The notes under the pieces: generated by a model
Databases searched by the model: none
Seen by the model: the letters and a program-made list of their open reading frames with translations, nothing else
Told to the model about the DNA's origin: nothing
Translations under genes and position numbers: made by a program
Shown: in pieces, positions 22,101 through 37,300 of the stretch
Layout of the letters: each line of letters opens with the position of its first letter
How positions within the stretch are numbered: the first letter of the stretch is position 1
Assembly (NCBI GenBank): GCA_035048485.1
Contig: CM068587.1
Location: forward strand, 48,173,996-48,237,995
DNA length: 64,000 nucleotides
Origin: Pteria penguin
Taxonomy: Eukaryota; Mollusca; Bivalvia; Pterioida; Pteriidae
Reading direction: 5' to 3'

Positions 22101-25100
22101 CCATCCTCTTAAACATAGTGGCACAGTCCAGGAATCGAACCCGGGTCGTCGGCAACACACGCCAAGCGCTTAACCACTACACCAAACCTGCCCTCCCGAA
22201 GTTATGAAATACATATGCCAATTGTGAGGGTATGCAGCAGATGGTCAACATTTGGAGTTTTGATAATGGTTATTGGTTCTGTTTTTATCGTAAAACGTGC
22301 ACGAAATGTTGAACATAAAAACAAAGAAGTGAGCGGTTTGTTAGTTCTACCGACGGTAGATCTACATGCATACTGTGTGTGATGTCCAGAATGCGTTATT
22401 AAAACCGAGATGGACAGGAGTGGGATCCAGCAGCATATCATATGTGGCCTCATCGGAAAAACGGGGAGGGGGAGGAATCGCCCTACAAATTTCACAGTAT
22501 ACTTATTTTTGGTTTGTCTTATGGCAAGTCCGAAGGACGGAATTCTCGAAATAAAAATACAATAACAAAATTTGCTTTAGGAATTCTTCGTATGAATTTT
22601 TAACATATTGCGTCTTTTTTTTCTGCTTATCCTATTGTAAATTTCTGGATTCGCACCTAACGAGCGAAAAACGTGGTCGCGGATAAATCAGTGTGATTCA
22701 CTCTGTAGTAGTTACCTAGGTTGACCAGTCTTAAAAGACTGAAAAAGGAGTATAATTTAGACCAGCATGTGTTTTTTTTTTCTTTATAAATTATAAATAT
22801 GTTGAAGGAATTTACGCCTCCGAAATGCATTGCTCCTGATGAAATGATACCATTTTGATATTCTAAATAAAAATAAACCAAAACATTCCTAAATATGCAT
22901 GTAATATATTTATATGAATCACGCGTAGTGACATATCAAGATGTATTACAGATAGAAACATGAATAATATGCTAATGATTTCGCACCTTATTTGGCTTAT
23001 CGGGTTCATCATATACCCCTTTTATCCCACAATTAAATTTACAACGCCGTCTATTGTTGCATGCAGTATGTATTGTCGAAGAATCGGTAATACTGAAAAA
23101 TGATGTCAAACACTGCTTATGTCTACAGAACGGGAATCAAAAGACCTGATGACATTTGGCGAAAAATATAAAGTAGGAATCGAGATAAGGGAGTAAATTT
23201 GGCTCGATTCCTATTGGAGACTTAATTCTCTAATTGAGAAGTTATCCAGGAGTGTATTAAATTCGGAATACACAAAAGTTGTGGGAATAATGTTATAATC
23301 CAGTTAATCTAGACTTTGTCTCGATGCGGCATTTTCCCGCACGAGTTTAATCCCCAGCATAAGCCTTAAGTATAATTCATGTAATCACAATTAACTTCAT
23401 AAAGCAAAGTAAAAACTAGCTGAACGTCCAACTTGGAACGTTTTACGCAAGACCGAAGGTATCTCTGTAACAGTGTGCAAATGATTAAAGATCAATAGCA
23501 ACTTTCGCCGGGAAGTTAATCTGTTTTAAGTACTTTAAAATTTGTTTTACAGGGGCTACCTTTTGTAGGTATGAAATTCACTCTACACTATCATAGAATA
23601 TGACGTTCCCAGAGCAATCAATATTTAAAGTCCGTTTTAAGCACATAAACATGATTGTTCTTTTGCTTCAATTTCGTTAAGTGTAAAATACACGGGTTGT
23701 AACAAACTTTTCGTTTTTTTTAACATGAACATACATGTTATAAGCAGGAATTCTAGCCACGAAACAAAGTAATTGCAACCGGTAGAATTTTTACAATGAC
23801 AGCACGAACATGAAAGAAACCGATGTCGGATATGTTGCTTTCTTAATTCTTTTGGCTCATTAAACACCTTTTGTAGTCCCTCATTCTTCTACGTTATTCT
23901 GCTGGTCAAACATTTTATGACCATAGAGAATATATATGCATGTATGTGTATATTTAGTGATGATGATGTACATGTACATATTAGTAGATGCCTTTTCCTT
24001 TCATTAATGAAACAAGATATATTTTAATATTTTCGTTTGGTCAGGATATCGTTCATGAAGTCTGCAGAATATTACCACCATGTGAAATGTTATTTTACAT
24101 ATTTGAAATCCAGTTACTAAGTTTAATTTAGAAATCACTTAAATCATTGTTAATTACTTGTTTGGCATATAATTGTTCCTACCAAATTGTATATATAGAC
24201 TGTTTGGTCATTTTAGAATCTCTGAGATATACTGTGTGTGACATTTATCTCTCTAATAAGCCGTAAGGAAAACAGACAATTATTCCGGGTATAATGTGTT
24301 GATTAATAAAACACAATAAATGTCCTACATGCCAATGACCATTGTGACGTGAATGTCCTTGTAAGAATATATTTGATTGGGTAAAAGTTAGATCGTTGTT
24401 GTCACAAAGGGGCGTAGCCCCATCTCAGTATAAAGTTTTAATTACTCATATATAGATATATAGTTTTAGGCAGAAAGATACCAAGAAAGTAAGATCTGAA
24501 GGAATTTAGTAATGTCCGTCAAGAACCGTGCGTTCACCTCACTGCCATATACATGAACATGTAACGACATCACGATAGTTTATAAAGAATTCCCCGTTCA
24601 TATAGTACGAAGTGGAGAGCTTTTGATGTATATACTATATTACTGAATTTGTAATAAATATAGAAACTATATACATGTGTGAGCTAATTCCATAGTAACC
24701 ACCGCCAAGTCTTTAAGGCGGAGACACGATTACAACAACATAACCAACACACAAAAACAATGGCGGCGATAATATAACCATCCTTTTAAACACAGTGGCG
24801 CTGAATTATTCAAGCCTGCCACCCCGCTCGTTCTTTTTCTTCCCTTTTCTTTCTTTTTTTTTATTTGGGGATGGGGGCATATCTTTTATTATCGGGAAAT
24901 GTAGTAAGAGTATGGTCAATAGGAAACCAGAATATGGAGTGTCTGCGAAAACTTAATGCTGCATCTGAATATTATTGAAATCATACTGCCATGAACTTGT
25001 TAGAAATGTGGGACTATTAATACATGCTTTAGGATAATCACTCCGTCATTTTTTCAATCTTTGCATGCTTTAGGATAATCACTCAGTCATTTTTTCAATC

Positions 25101-28100
25101 TTTGTGTATGACCAATTCTTCTTGTCATTTGACTTTGTAATCTGTATTGTGTTACATAACCTTATGGTCTGTTTGTCATGCAGGTCGACCATTTCTCGGA
25201 GTATGCGGATAGCCGGGAGAGGGTGAAACATTTCTCCTTTGACTTCTGCTATGATTCCAGCATCCCTCCTCAAAGGCCTGACTACGCCTCACAGCAGCTG
25301 GTAAGTCTCCTGTAAATAGTAGCAGAATCGTAAACTCCGATTCTTTACATCATTGGTGACACGATAGACTATAGTTATCATGTTATGGAGTCCGTCCGTA
25401 CGTGTGTCTCTTGCATAATATACATGTATATACCGATTCTGTGTCTGTTCAGGTTCTTCCCATCAATGGCGTCACAGTAGGCTATAGTTATGGCGTCCAT
25501 TAGTGCATTTTCCCGTGTTTGTACATGTAAAATTACATGCATGTCTGTTTGGGTAGGTTGCATATATTTCCAGTACCACTGTTGCTTAAGAGGGAAAAGT
25601 CAAAATGTTACACCACCTCCTTGCCGATATAGCACACTTTATTTCTTACTTTATGCGGGTCTGTTTGTCTTTCGTTCACACCTCTGTTTCTAGTTTCTTC
25701 ACAAGCGATAAATGAGTGCCATCTGAACACTCTTCTGTCATTCCATATTTTGTTTGTTTAAATCAGAAGAAAATGTGTAGGTGATCTGTTATTAAGAGTA
25801 AGAATTATCTCAGAATTATATTACTGATTTACCAATTTCATGTAAATTATATTTGGTGCCCATAAATTGGTAAACATATCATTAATCTGGATAATATTGA
25901 ATTAAAAATTCGTGCGCCAGCCTTGGATCACAAGCATCGTACCAATAGACCATTATAAGATGCAAAATCAGGATACAAATCCTTTCCTCCACGTGCCCTT
26001 CATAATATGGACTTAATGGCTTCACCATCTTCTTCATCATTCACCTTGAAAAAAATGAGCATATGGCACGACAGATCTAGCTGTATCTTGAAAAAATCTG
26101 TGTGTTGTACAGAGATAATATTTGCAGGATGTAGAATTCTGTTCACCATCAAAGACACACCATCTGATGGGGGCTGTCTAGATACAAAATGCCGTGGCAT
26201 GGGAAGTATGTACATGTACGCAGCAGTGTAAATACCGTAGTAAAGCGAAAACTTTACAAGCTTTGATAGTAAGTGGAAGAAAATAATGCTCTACAACAGC
26301 TGTGGCGGATCCAGCAGAGCGTTCGGTTATTTAGAGACTGAATGGGATATGTCATATTATCAATATCTATCTTTGGCGTATCCAAAAGAGCATTTAGCAA
26401 TTATTGTGTGGATAAGATATAAGATATGTTCTAAATCTGTCGATATGACAGAGCCAACATTTTATTCTGGATGGGATAAGCTTCAAATATTATGATGGAC
26501 CCCTAACATTGTACAGCTCGGCTAGATCTTAAAGGCATGTTGTTTTATAATTATCGGTTGGTCTATTCGGGTTCTATGTTGCTGTTAATAGTTTTCAGTT
26601 ATATTGCGATATGGACAAACATGATGGAGACAGGAAGTAAAAAATCTTTGAACCGTAGCGTAGCAATCTGGACATGACACAATTAAAACATGAATCGCCT
26701 TGGACGACAAGCCAAATTCTTAACTACTACACGGAGTCTACCCCGTTTAATAAAAATGATAGATTATGTATTTCCTATTTATTCGTGCACATCAAAGTAA
26801 ACGCTTATCCAAAGAATAAAGAGAAACCACATATTCTCCAGATAGTGTCTTGCATGTCCAAATAGAATATCTACATATCGAAAATTGAGGAATTCAAACT
26901 TTATTTTTCTTATAGTATTGGTTCCACATGAACATTTAGAAATGGGTTATTGATGTCTTTTCTTTTTTTATTTATTAATATTTGTTTAGTTGTTGTTGTC
27001 ATTATCAAAAATGTTAACCTTGATTATAACTTTAGAACCATTAGAGACAGGGCTTTAATACCGATATTTCAGAGTGTATTCCTTGTGCCAAGATCTTTCA
27101 TTGGGTACGAACGTTTTTGACCTTGTGACATTGGCCTTGAAGTTTGACCTACTTTTAACAATTTAACCTTGGTCATAACTTATAAACAGTAAGAGATAGG
27201 GATTAAATATTTCATGTGTGTATTCCTTGTGACAAGACCTTTCATTACGTATCTTTTTTTACACTTTGACATTGACTTTGAAGACTGACCTACTTACAAA
27301 AAGACTTTTGCAATTTAAATTTAGTTGCCACCGGCGAGCTCTGATGTCTTCTGACAACTCTTGTTTTTTGTTACTTTCTTTTTCCTACTTTTAAAATGAA
27401 TACCGCAACAGCACAAAATGCAATTCCAGATAAACGGAAAATCGTATATGTATAATACATATACATGTATTAATATTTCACACTGGCATATTATACTTTT
27501 GTGCATACTTATTGCTTAGCCTAGAATATCCGACTATTATACGTGCAAACATACAATACAGCTGTTACTGACTATTGATTGAAATTTCAATATAATTGAT
27601 ACAAGGCTCCATTCACATATACGCATACTTGTCCGTCGTTAACCCGCATGGTAACGTGTATCGCGATTATATTCACTATATGCAATAAAACAGATATAAC
27701 GCAATGAATAAGATTTATTGGATAGGCCACGAAAGTCCTTGGAAATGATGTCATTACGAATAGTCCAGATTTTAGCACCGTTTCGACCGTAATGTTTCAT
27801 CGGTGTCTTGGAAGGTTACAGCAATCCGTTGCACGGGGAGAATGTTCGGATCTATTTACATGATATTATTCTATTTGTCACATCTTACACACCATACTGT
27901 CGCTTACTTATGCATGCTTTGATGTGTACGAGTGAGTATGCATACTTATGTACATGTACATCAATAAATGACAATATCGTGAAAGAGCAAAGTCTTGCTC
28001 GGCAGTTATAACCAAGGAAGATACAACAGTAAAACCAACCCCCTGGATTCATTCATCCTTATATCTGTTCAGTATCATTATACCCCGAACTCAACCAACC

Positions 28101-31100
28101 CCCCCCCCCCCCCCAATTGTCCGTCTGTATGTTATGTGTCCGCCTGTTACAATAAATATTTTCAGACAAAGAGAAATAATCAGAGTAATCGTTTCTATGT
28201 GTGCTAACCATCCAGCAAACTCTGATGCCGCAAAACGAGAAAATTAGTGCAAAGATATTTTAGCGCTGCTTGTATCTTTTGTCGCAAATTTGATTCAGTG
28301 CAACATTTAGATTAGCGTACACCCTAGTATTGAGGCTATGTATATGTTCGATTTTATTTACTTCCACTTCATCGTTCCCTAATTATGACCAGTGAAAGTA
28401 TTGGTAACGTTGGCGAAAAAGTCGTTATGTTTTTACTGAACATAGATTTCGCCTTACGAAAAATTTGAAAACGAATAAATCGTTTCTTTATGGGATCACC
28501 ACTTCTGCTTTTATAGTACAATTCCCTCCTAACGATAGAGCGGAGTGATTTGACCTGGTAATAGATCTTACATGCTGTTATCAAAGGTTTCCCTCTTTTA
28601 ACAATTCAAGGCCCATAGATTTCCAACAATTCGGTTCAATGGTGTTCAGAATTGATGTATTCAGATTTTTATCTAGACGAATTTCGTATCAGCTGAAGGG
28701 CAGTATGAGTCGTGTGGGATATTCATATACATTGTAGTAAAATTTTATTGGCGTGATTAAAATTGCGAGGGAGTGACCCCTCTCGGATGAGTCACTGACG
28801 CTCGCCAGAAACTGAATGTACATATGTATATGTCTATATTTTGTCTATACGTGTAGTATTTACTTTAGCGTTCCAAATTTTTAGCGCAAAACGCGAATAT
28901 ATTGACATGTTTATTTATAAAAGACAACTTTGTCTCATAGGTACATTGAATAAATTTGTAGAGGCATAGTCTTGAAAAAGCATAGAAAAGGTAAGGCAAA
29001 TTCCACGAAAGTACGAAACTCGGTAAAATAAATACAAATACGGTATTAGAGATGAGTTCAGAAATGAAAGAAACAGGAGATGACTTACTGTTTACGTGTA
29101 TATGGGGATTTTAAAAGAAGACCGAAAGTCCAGGATTGAATCTATGATATCGCAAATCAGTCAGTATTGCAAATATATAAAATGCCCAAAAATATGAAGA
29201 ATTAAAGAGAAAAAACCCCAACTAATAGTATACGAATCAGGTACAGAAGTGCCCAAGTAGTTGGCGTTGAAGTGACTTCCTCGGAGTGTCTTCAGGGAGG
29301 TCGAGTTATTTGGATTGTACGTGTGGTCAAGTATTTTGTATATGTAAAAGTACACATGCATGCATTATAAAAGGTGGGAAACCAATGGTAAAATTGTCAT
29401 CAAGTTGCACAGGGCAGTAGTATTTATAACACAAGTAAACTGAAAGGTAGACCGACTAGCTTCACACACCCCCGCTGACACACTGGCTTATCTCCCCTCC
29501 ACACCTGATCTAGGTGTCCACCGAATCATTGATCCAAGGTATGTCTTCTGTAGATAGTTAATGAATAGTTTCTCTCCGCGATATAGCCATTGATGTATCT
29601 AATGTGAAGACCACTCTTATTTTGTGTATTGCTCAAACTGTTTGTAAAGCCGACTTGGAGGTTATGTACAAATGCCAACCCAAATAAAGAGATTTGTAAA
29701 CAAATACTACTTGACTAGGATATATACACAGCTGGACTTTTGTTAGACGACATTGAAAGAGTTCGTTCACACAAGGTCAAATATTACAAATTATAATTGC
29801 ATATATTGTACAGCGAGAGGCGGACACACCTGTGTCCTGTACTTTGTCCAGTGCAATGAAAAGTGCACGTATTTTTGATTGAAATGAGAAAGTCATATAT
29901 AAAATGAAAATTGAAGTGAAAATGTGTTTATAGTAAATATGCGTAGTATTGTTTGGCAAGGATTTAAGGTACGTGTAGATGGTAAACAGAGTACGTAAAG
30001 TTACTTGTTCATTTACATTGTATGCAAGTGTTTGAAAAGTTCAGGGAAGCACTTTTATGTGAAGTATTGAACATTGCATAGACGAAATGAAAAGAAAAAG
30101 TCTTTTGCAAGCCAGTACCTGGAACGATGCGCGGTGACGTACACCTATGTATATAACTAGGGTCGCAAAAAGTGTAAATATGGGTGAGCATATACACCTG
30201 CTCGTTTGTATGTAGTCCGTCCGCCTGTCCGCTAGATGGATGGGACCATGGTGTTAAGAGGGTACCACTACCACTAGACATTGGTTAGCAGTTAAGGAGC
30301 ATTTGTTCACGCTCTCTCTGCATTTCATGTTTTAACACCGTACACTAGCTTTCGACTTACGTATGCACTTACTTGACAAAGGTTGATGTAGTATAGATGT
30401 ATATAAATAAAATGGGAGTGATTATATCAATAAATGGGGAGTGAATCATGATTTACAGGGGTTTTTTTTAACGCTTTAAGAATGAATTGATCCATAATCA
30501 CAAACTATTCTATTACATTAGCGAGATCACCGATGTGAACTTCTACCGTAAGTCAAGTGTTCGATTCATTCATTAAACCGAACTGTTTGTAAGCTTAATT
30601 CTTTGTCACTCCGAACTTTAATTATTTCATTTCTTTCTAAGATGCTCGTTATATATCGAATTGCGTTTAATGAGAAAATAGTTTTGATTTTTGACTTGGT
30701 AGAGTACATTTGAATTGGTAGGTGTGTTTTGAGGTCTTGTTTGACCTTGCGTGATCTATGTTGTTGTGACACGTAAGTGTTATAATTGATTATTATGAAT
30801 AGATTTGGGTTCTATACATTCTAAGTGGAACTCCACCTGTACAATTTAAAACGGTAGTTACTGCACGGAATACTTTGAATTTGTAATAGCGAACTTTAAA
30901 AGTTATTCCACGGTAAACAACAATAACTGCTAGGCACATGTATAGAGAAATTGTTAACGAATTAAAATACCTACTCCCTTCTTATGTCAAGGCCTCCTTG
31001 TTAGGGACCATATCTTCAGATGAAATTATACCAAAGATTATCATTGCTCGGTAGTTTTGGTTCGTTGGTTGGTTGATACGTATTTTACGTCGCTTTCAAC

Positions 31101-34100
31101 AATTTTTATACGCCCGTCATTAGACGGTACGTATTGTGTTATGGCGCTGTCCTTCCGTCCGTCCGTGTGTCCTTCCGTCCGTCCGTCCGGGATCATGTTT
31201 TCCGGACTTTTTTTGCCGTCTTTCAAGATATTGAGTTGAAATTTGGTATATAGCTTTATTTCAAGCGGCGTCAGTACCAGTTCGAGTTTTGTTACGATTG
31301 ACCTACTTTTGACGGATTTATGGCCCCTGGACTTAGAAATTTCAAAAAAATCTTAAAAATTCTTTAAAAATCTATTTTTTGTCAAAACATTATGAAATTT
31401 CTCATGAAACAAGTAAAGTGTACCAACTATCACATATGTTACGGTTTTTAATATCTTTTTATTCATTTTTGAGAAATTTATAATTTTAGGGGGGGGGGGT
31501 TGACCATATGTCCTAGGTCATGTTTTCGGACTTTTTTTTGTTGTCTTTCAAGATATTGAGTTGAAATTTAGTATATAGCTTTATATCAAGCAGCGTCAGT
31601 ACCAGTTCGAGTTTGTTACGATTGACCTACTTTCGACGGATTTATGGCCCTTGGACTTATAAATTTCAAGATTTTTTCAGAAATTCATTAAAAATCTATT
31701 TTTTTTGGTCATAACATTATGAAATTTATCATGAAACAAATAAAATGTACCAACTATCACATATGTTACGGGTTTTAATATCTTTTTCTTCATTTTTGAG
31801 AAATTTATAATTTTAGGAGGGGGATGGCCATATGTCTTAGGTCATGTTTTCCGGACTTTTTTTTTTGCTGTCTTTCAAGATATTGAGTTGAAATTTGGTA
31901 TATAGCTGTATTCCAAGCGACGTCAGTACCAGTTCGAGTTTTGTTACGATTGACCTACTTTTGACGGATTTATGGCCGTTGGATTTATAAATTTCAAGAT
32001 TTTGTTTTGAAAATTCATTAAAAATCTAATTTTGGTTAAAACATTATGAAATTTACCATGAAACAAGTAAAATGTACCAACTTCCACATATTTTACAGGT
32101 ATTGATATCCTTTTTTTCATTTTTGAGAAATGGATAATTTTAGGAGGGGGGGGGGGCGGCTTGTACAAAAAATTCAAGTTTGTTTTTACAGGTCAAGTTC
32201 CAAGATGGGTTGGATAGGACCATTTTTGCAGGAGTTATTGCCCTTGGACTTATTCCTATGATAAAATGTTATGAAACGCAATTAATTTCAGTAAACGTCA
32301 GATGTTTTTCATGAAAATCATGCCAAATGCGAATTGATCCTGTCCGAATTAAGCGACGGGCGTATTATGCCACGCTAGGCGTTGCTCTTGTTAAGTTATA
32401 TCACGACATGGAAGCAGGAGGTAACCAACATAGTGGCGCTACCCGGGAATCGAACCGGATCGACAGCATTCAAGCATAGTGCGTAACCACTAGCCCAAAC
32501 CTGTCCACGGTAGTATTAGAGTGGGCATGATATTGTTTTGTTTTAGATTTTAAACCGATTACCTTGGGAAATGTCATAACTGTACTGCAAAAATATGTCT
32601 ACAATGTCAAGGTCACTTATGGATCTTTCTTTAAGTTATCTTAAAGGCATTGCGTTTGAAATGAATGAAAAAAATAAAGGTTCATTGAAGATCATAAATA
32701 TTGTGCAAATGTTGCTCACAATCTTGACCCAATGGTATACACACAAGGTCAGGGTCACTGTAGTTCCATTGCAAAATAAATAGTTGGTTTAGCGAAACAT
32801 GTTTTGGATATTTACTCAAGGAATGTTTAAATGTTGTTTCGTCAGTATAAGCTTGAACCGGAGGATATGTAATACTATTAATTCTTTACGACCCTCCTGT
32901 GCAGCACTTTCATATGAATTATTGCCCTTATACAAACATATCGGCCTGCTCTTAGATTGATATCGTGTGTAAAAGTCAAGATGGCATATCACACTCTTGT
33001 TATAAGTGTGCTTGACCTTCGTGTAGGAGGACGAAAAACATGGAAACCAGCTATTTGTTCTGTACGTTAGACAGAGAATAATGAGTTCATGATCTCCTGT
33101 CAGATTCTTAAGAACTGCCCTTACAGCCATGGACACAGGGCAACGAAATAGAAAGAGTGGCGTTAAATACATGTAAATAGCTGTGTGTATTTTTTATGCC
33201 CCGCCATATATGGCCATGGGCATATGGTATTGCACCTCAGTCATTTCGTCCTTTTTAAAAATTTGCCATTCTGTCATGATACAGTTTGTCTCTTAATAGC
33301 TCCTCCTGAACCCTTGGGAGGATTTTAATGAAACTTGATACAAACAAAGATCACAGTGTGTAAATGTGCAGTTGTAAGGAGAATCCCGCCCTAAGTTTTT
33401 TTTACAGGAGTTATGGCCCTTGAACTATATATGTTGTTTAAAATGTTATCTGAAAAAATTTTCGAAACTGTATGTTTCCTATATTAAAGACGAAAATGTG
33501 TATAAATCGAAAAAAAACCCCACTAGAAATGTGTTTCTATATGACACTTCTGCCGGCTTCGTCCAACGAAGCCAATGAGCTTTTTCTCCCTACCTCTTCT
33601 GAAAATGGAACAAGTTTTATTTCAAAACAATGGACGTATCATCTACCCATGATGATGATGATGATGATAATGATTATGATGATGATGACGACGACGATAA
33701 TTGTAGTGATGATAATGATAATAATGATGTTGATAATGATACCATATTCGCATTCCCCCCTCTTTGTACATGTTATTGATTTTGTCATGTCGATGTAAAA
33801 CAATTTACTATTACCATACAGAAGTCACATAATTTAGAGCAATGCTTGGACAAAGCGATAAAAATTGATTCAGATCGAAGAGAAATGCATAAAATGCTTA
33901 CTCATTCTCCGAGGTAGCTGACGCGAGATTTGATTGGTCCTTTGATCCAGGGGTATTATGCTATAATAGAATAAGGTTTATATAGAGTTTTAAAATTTCA
34001 AAAAATATCACCAGAACAAATATAATGATATATTTTAAGATCGATTTATCAGGTAAATTCATGTGTAACGTGGACATAGACGTATGTCTATTTATATCCT

Positions 34101-34281
34101 GGTGCCTCGTGTCTTGCCCGAAACGTTATTGAATGCCATTATTTATCTTGTATATCCCCCCTCTATCTCTTTTAAAAGTGATTGTTTTATGTGCGCAGGA
34201 ATTACCCAGGAGAATGGGTTTTGAACGATATCTATAATATATATCTAAGTGAACCTTGTACACTTAGGTTTTGAAAACAGA

Positions 34282-34319
<38 letters not shown>

Positions 34320-37300
34320 AGGGGGGGGGGGGGTGAGGTCCGCCATTGTTTGGAGGTCGGAGGTTCTTTTCGGTCTCCACAAACTAAGATTCCTTTCACC
34401 ACATATCAATGGTTTCCACCTTAGGGGTAGAATAATACTCTCCCTTTACACGATACCTGGATATGTATGGACAAATCGATGGCACTCCGAGAACGGAATG
34501 TCGGTGAGTAGGACATCGTTTTGGAGTTATCTGTATCTCGTTTATACACAATAAAGATATCGATATGTAGTGTAATGTATTGCAATCTTAGCATATATTA
34601 TTCATTACATGATGACATGTATACCCGCTCGCAATTATGATTTATAGGAAAGATAATTAAAGTTCGTTCAATGTTATCGTTTATTTGATCCAGTCGGGAA
34701 AAAATGCTTCGGATCGTGATAATTTTACTTCGAACTTCGGAGTCCTTTAGGAGTACAAGTATTGAGGCATGTAGAAAAGCAGTCAGTAGACACAAAGTAT
34801 CTTAATGTTTGTAATTAATTCCAGATAGAAATGCATTTACGTGTACGTTACAACGCATGTGCATGAGTAGGGAACTCAGTGTCAGTCGTGTATGCCGCCT
34901 GCGTGTTTTAAGGAAATACTTCAAATAAACAAAAGTAGAATGCTACAATGTAGAAAAGCACTAGAGTGGTATGATGTTAGCAAAACAAAAGAAACGGAAC
35001 ATTAGATGCCCGATTTAACGCGGATATTATATCACATAAACCTGAGGATATGATTGATTAATTGATTGATTGATTATTATTTTACGTCACTCCACTGTTA
35101 TTTTACTTATATGGTGACGGCATCTGCCTGATGCATTGCATAGAAATTTCTACCTCGGTTTTTTACACTCTCATCCGAAAGACAGAATACCGGTGTGTCT
35201 AGGGCGGGAATCGAATCCGGGACCTCAAGGTCACGAGCCGAGCACATCATCCTCTAGGCCACACCGGCTTCCTTCAGATATGCCTTAGGGCTAATGAAAT
35301 TAATCACTCAAAAGTAATAAAATTCGGACAAGAGACAAGTGTTCTATAGCAGTTTTTTTTTTTGTGTGTGATAAGACTCGAACAATTAGTGTGGTAAATG
35401 GAGACATGGATTGTCAAGACGTTTTGGCACCAGGATGAGAATAAAGCATCTCCCGCCTGATAGCCGTATCCGTCATATATGATTCCTCAATTAATCTTGG
35501 AAGTTTGGGTATGAAGTAAGGAAGAAGAATCTACGTTGAAACTGGGCATAGGATATAAGCCCCAAACTCATATGGAGATGATGAAATAATATGGTTAACA
35601 CCATGAGAAAATAAGTAGAGGACAATACTACAGGAAATCGCGGTAATGAATTTAGGAATGATGAAAGTGCAAAAGTACATATCTGATCTTGTGGCTGAAG
35701 CCAGAAACGTAAACGTCCAATGTAGTCGAATTTACACCAGGGCATTGGACTCACAATAGAATTAATGATCGGTGGAAGTATCGAATGAACTTTCTTTCTT
35801 ATGAAAATTCCGTAAATGACTTTTAAGAAGTCAAATCACCTTGCTTTTAAATTAGAATGTTTAAAAGTGTTGCCTTGTGTCTCCGGACTAGAGGGTTCGT
35901 GACCGAGATCTTGACACCATAATGGTCTTCTAACGTCCACTTCAAATTCTTTTACAAGTCTATTCAGTACAGACGAAGGTCTTTTCTACTACTCAATGCC
36001 TCTCGGGTTATTCTGAATTTATTGGCTTTATATTTTTAAATATATACGTTTCACTTATCACACATATTTATGCATTACGCTTGCAGTTTCAAGTGGACTT
36101 TGAGAGAGATCACGTTGAAATGTTTTTATAATTCATATCCCTTTTTTGTCGGAATGACACGAGTGTTGACAAATCTGTAATGCATCTGCTTCGTTAAACA
36201 TGTTTAATGTGTTTAAAATACAAGGGCTCCACCAAATTGAACAATTTATCGAATGAGTATATGCTCTTATAGAACTTATTTTCTAGTTTATTTTACCTAA
36301 GTCATCAAGGTATGTGCATATGATCGAAAATAAACTAACTATCGTACATAGAAACTATTTGTCCTATCGCGTTTTTGAAATATTTAGAATATTATGCATG
36401 TCTGTGCATTCTAAATTTAAACTGTCGTATGACATACATATGAAATCTGGCAAGACATTTCTGGGGATGCATCCAAATGACGAAGCTCATCGGAACGTCA
36501 CAAAACTTCTTGTTGAAACATTTTACCCATATTCCAATAGCGTCCAAATGAGAAAGCGCCTGGGAATGTCACAAAACGTTTTTGTTAATAATTTTTACCA
36601 ATATGCTAATAATTTTGAATTTTGTTGCATAAAGAGCATCAACCTTTAAAAATGCTCCAACACATTCTTCGAAAACTTGGATTTTTCCCCAGTTTGAAAG
36701 CCCGGAAGACTTTTGTCATTTGAACACAGCCTGGACGGCCAGTATATAAAAAAGATCTCTTCTTTTTAAAATCGTTATCTCTTCCGAAAGATGGAACATC
36801 GACATGTCGCTAATTTGGCTCGAACCAAAACGCTCTACCGAGTGTGCTGTGTAATCTATTTCGCCTTCCAATCAGCGCAGTGTTCTAGGATTCAATTACC
36901 CGTTACCCGAGGTAAGTGAAAATTTACGTCGGGTAACTGGAAATGTAAACGCTACTTACCCATGGGTAAGTGAATTTTGAAGCCCATGCATATTATAAAT
37001 GTTAAAGATATTTAAAATCATACTGTCAATACTGTCCGTGTATGATCCTGAATTTCACGATAAAGTTCGCTTTTAAAACCTAGTAATGATCCAGTAATAC
37101 GCAATCGTCGAAAGTGGAAATAGTCGGCCATTTGAAATGCATTCAGAAACACTAAGGAGAAACTTAATTCAGCACGGTTCCTGAATTCAGATATGCGACA
37201 ATGCCATTTAGTTTTTACGACATTTTCGTCCAAAACACACGATAATTCGTATAAATATTTCACGAGTGACATTATGATATTGTCCCTAATATGGTTTTAT

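Larger units (their letters stand above)
19830..25183 (+). other. Remainder of kinesin intron 2
   Basis: Besides the SINE-like pieces at 21719-21925, 22020-22197 and 24715-24835, and a 41-bp direct duplication just before exon 3, I see only AT-rich sequence with no recognisable coding, RNA or regulatory element. Confidence 0.55.

Noticed and set aside
33472..33798. 108-codon frame with a Met/Ile-rich middle
   Set aside because: It is produced by a degenerate GAT microsatellite.
36314..36649. 111-codon plus-strand frame
   Set aside because: It contains a weak internal repeat and no recognisable domain, no splice context and no similarity I know. It may be chance.
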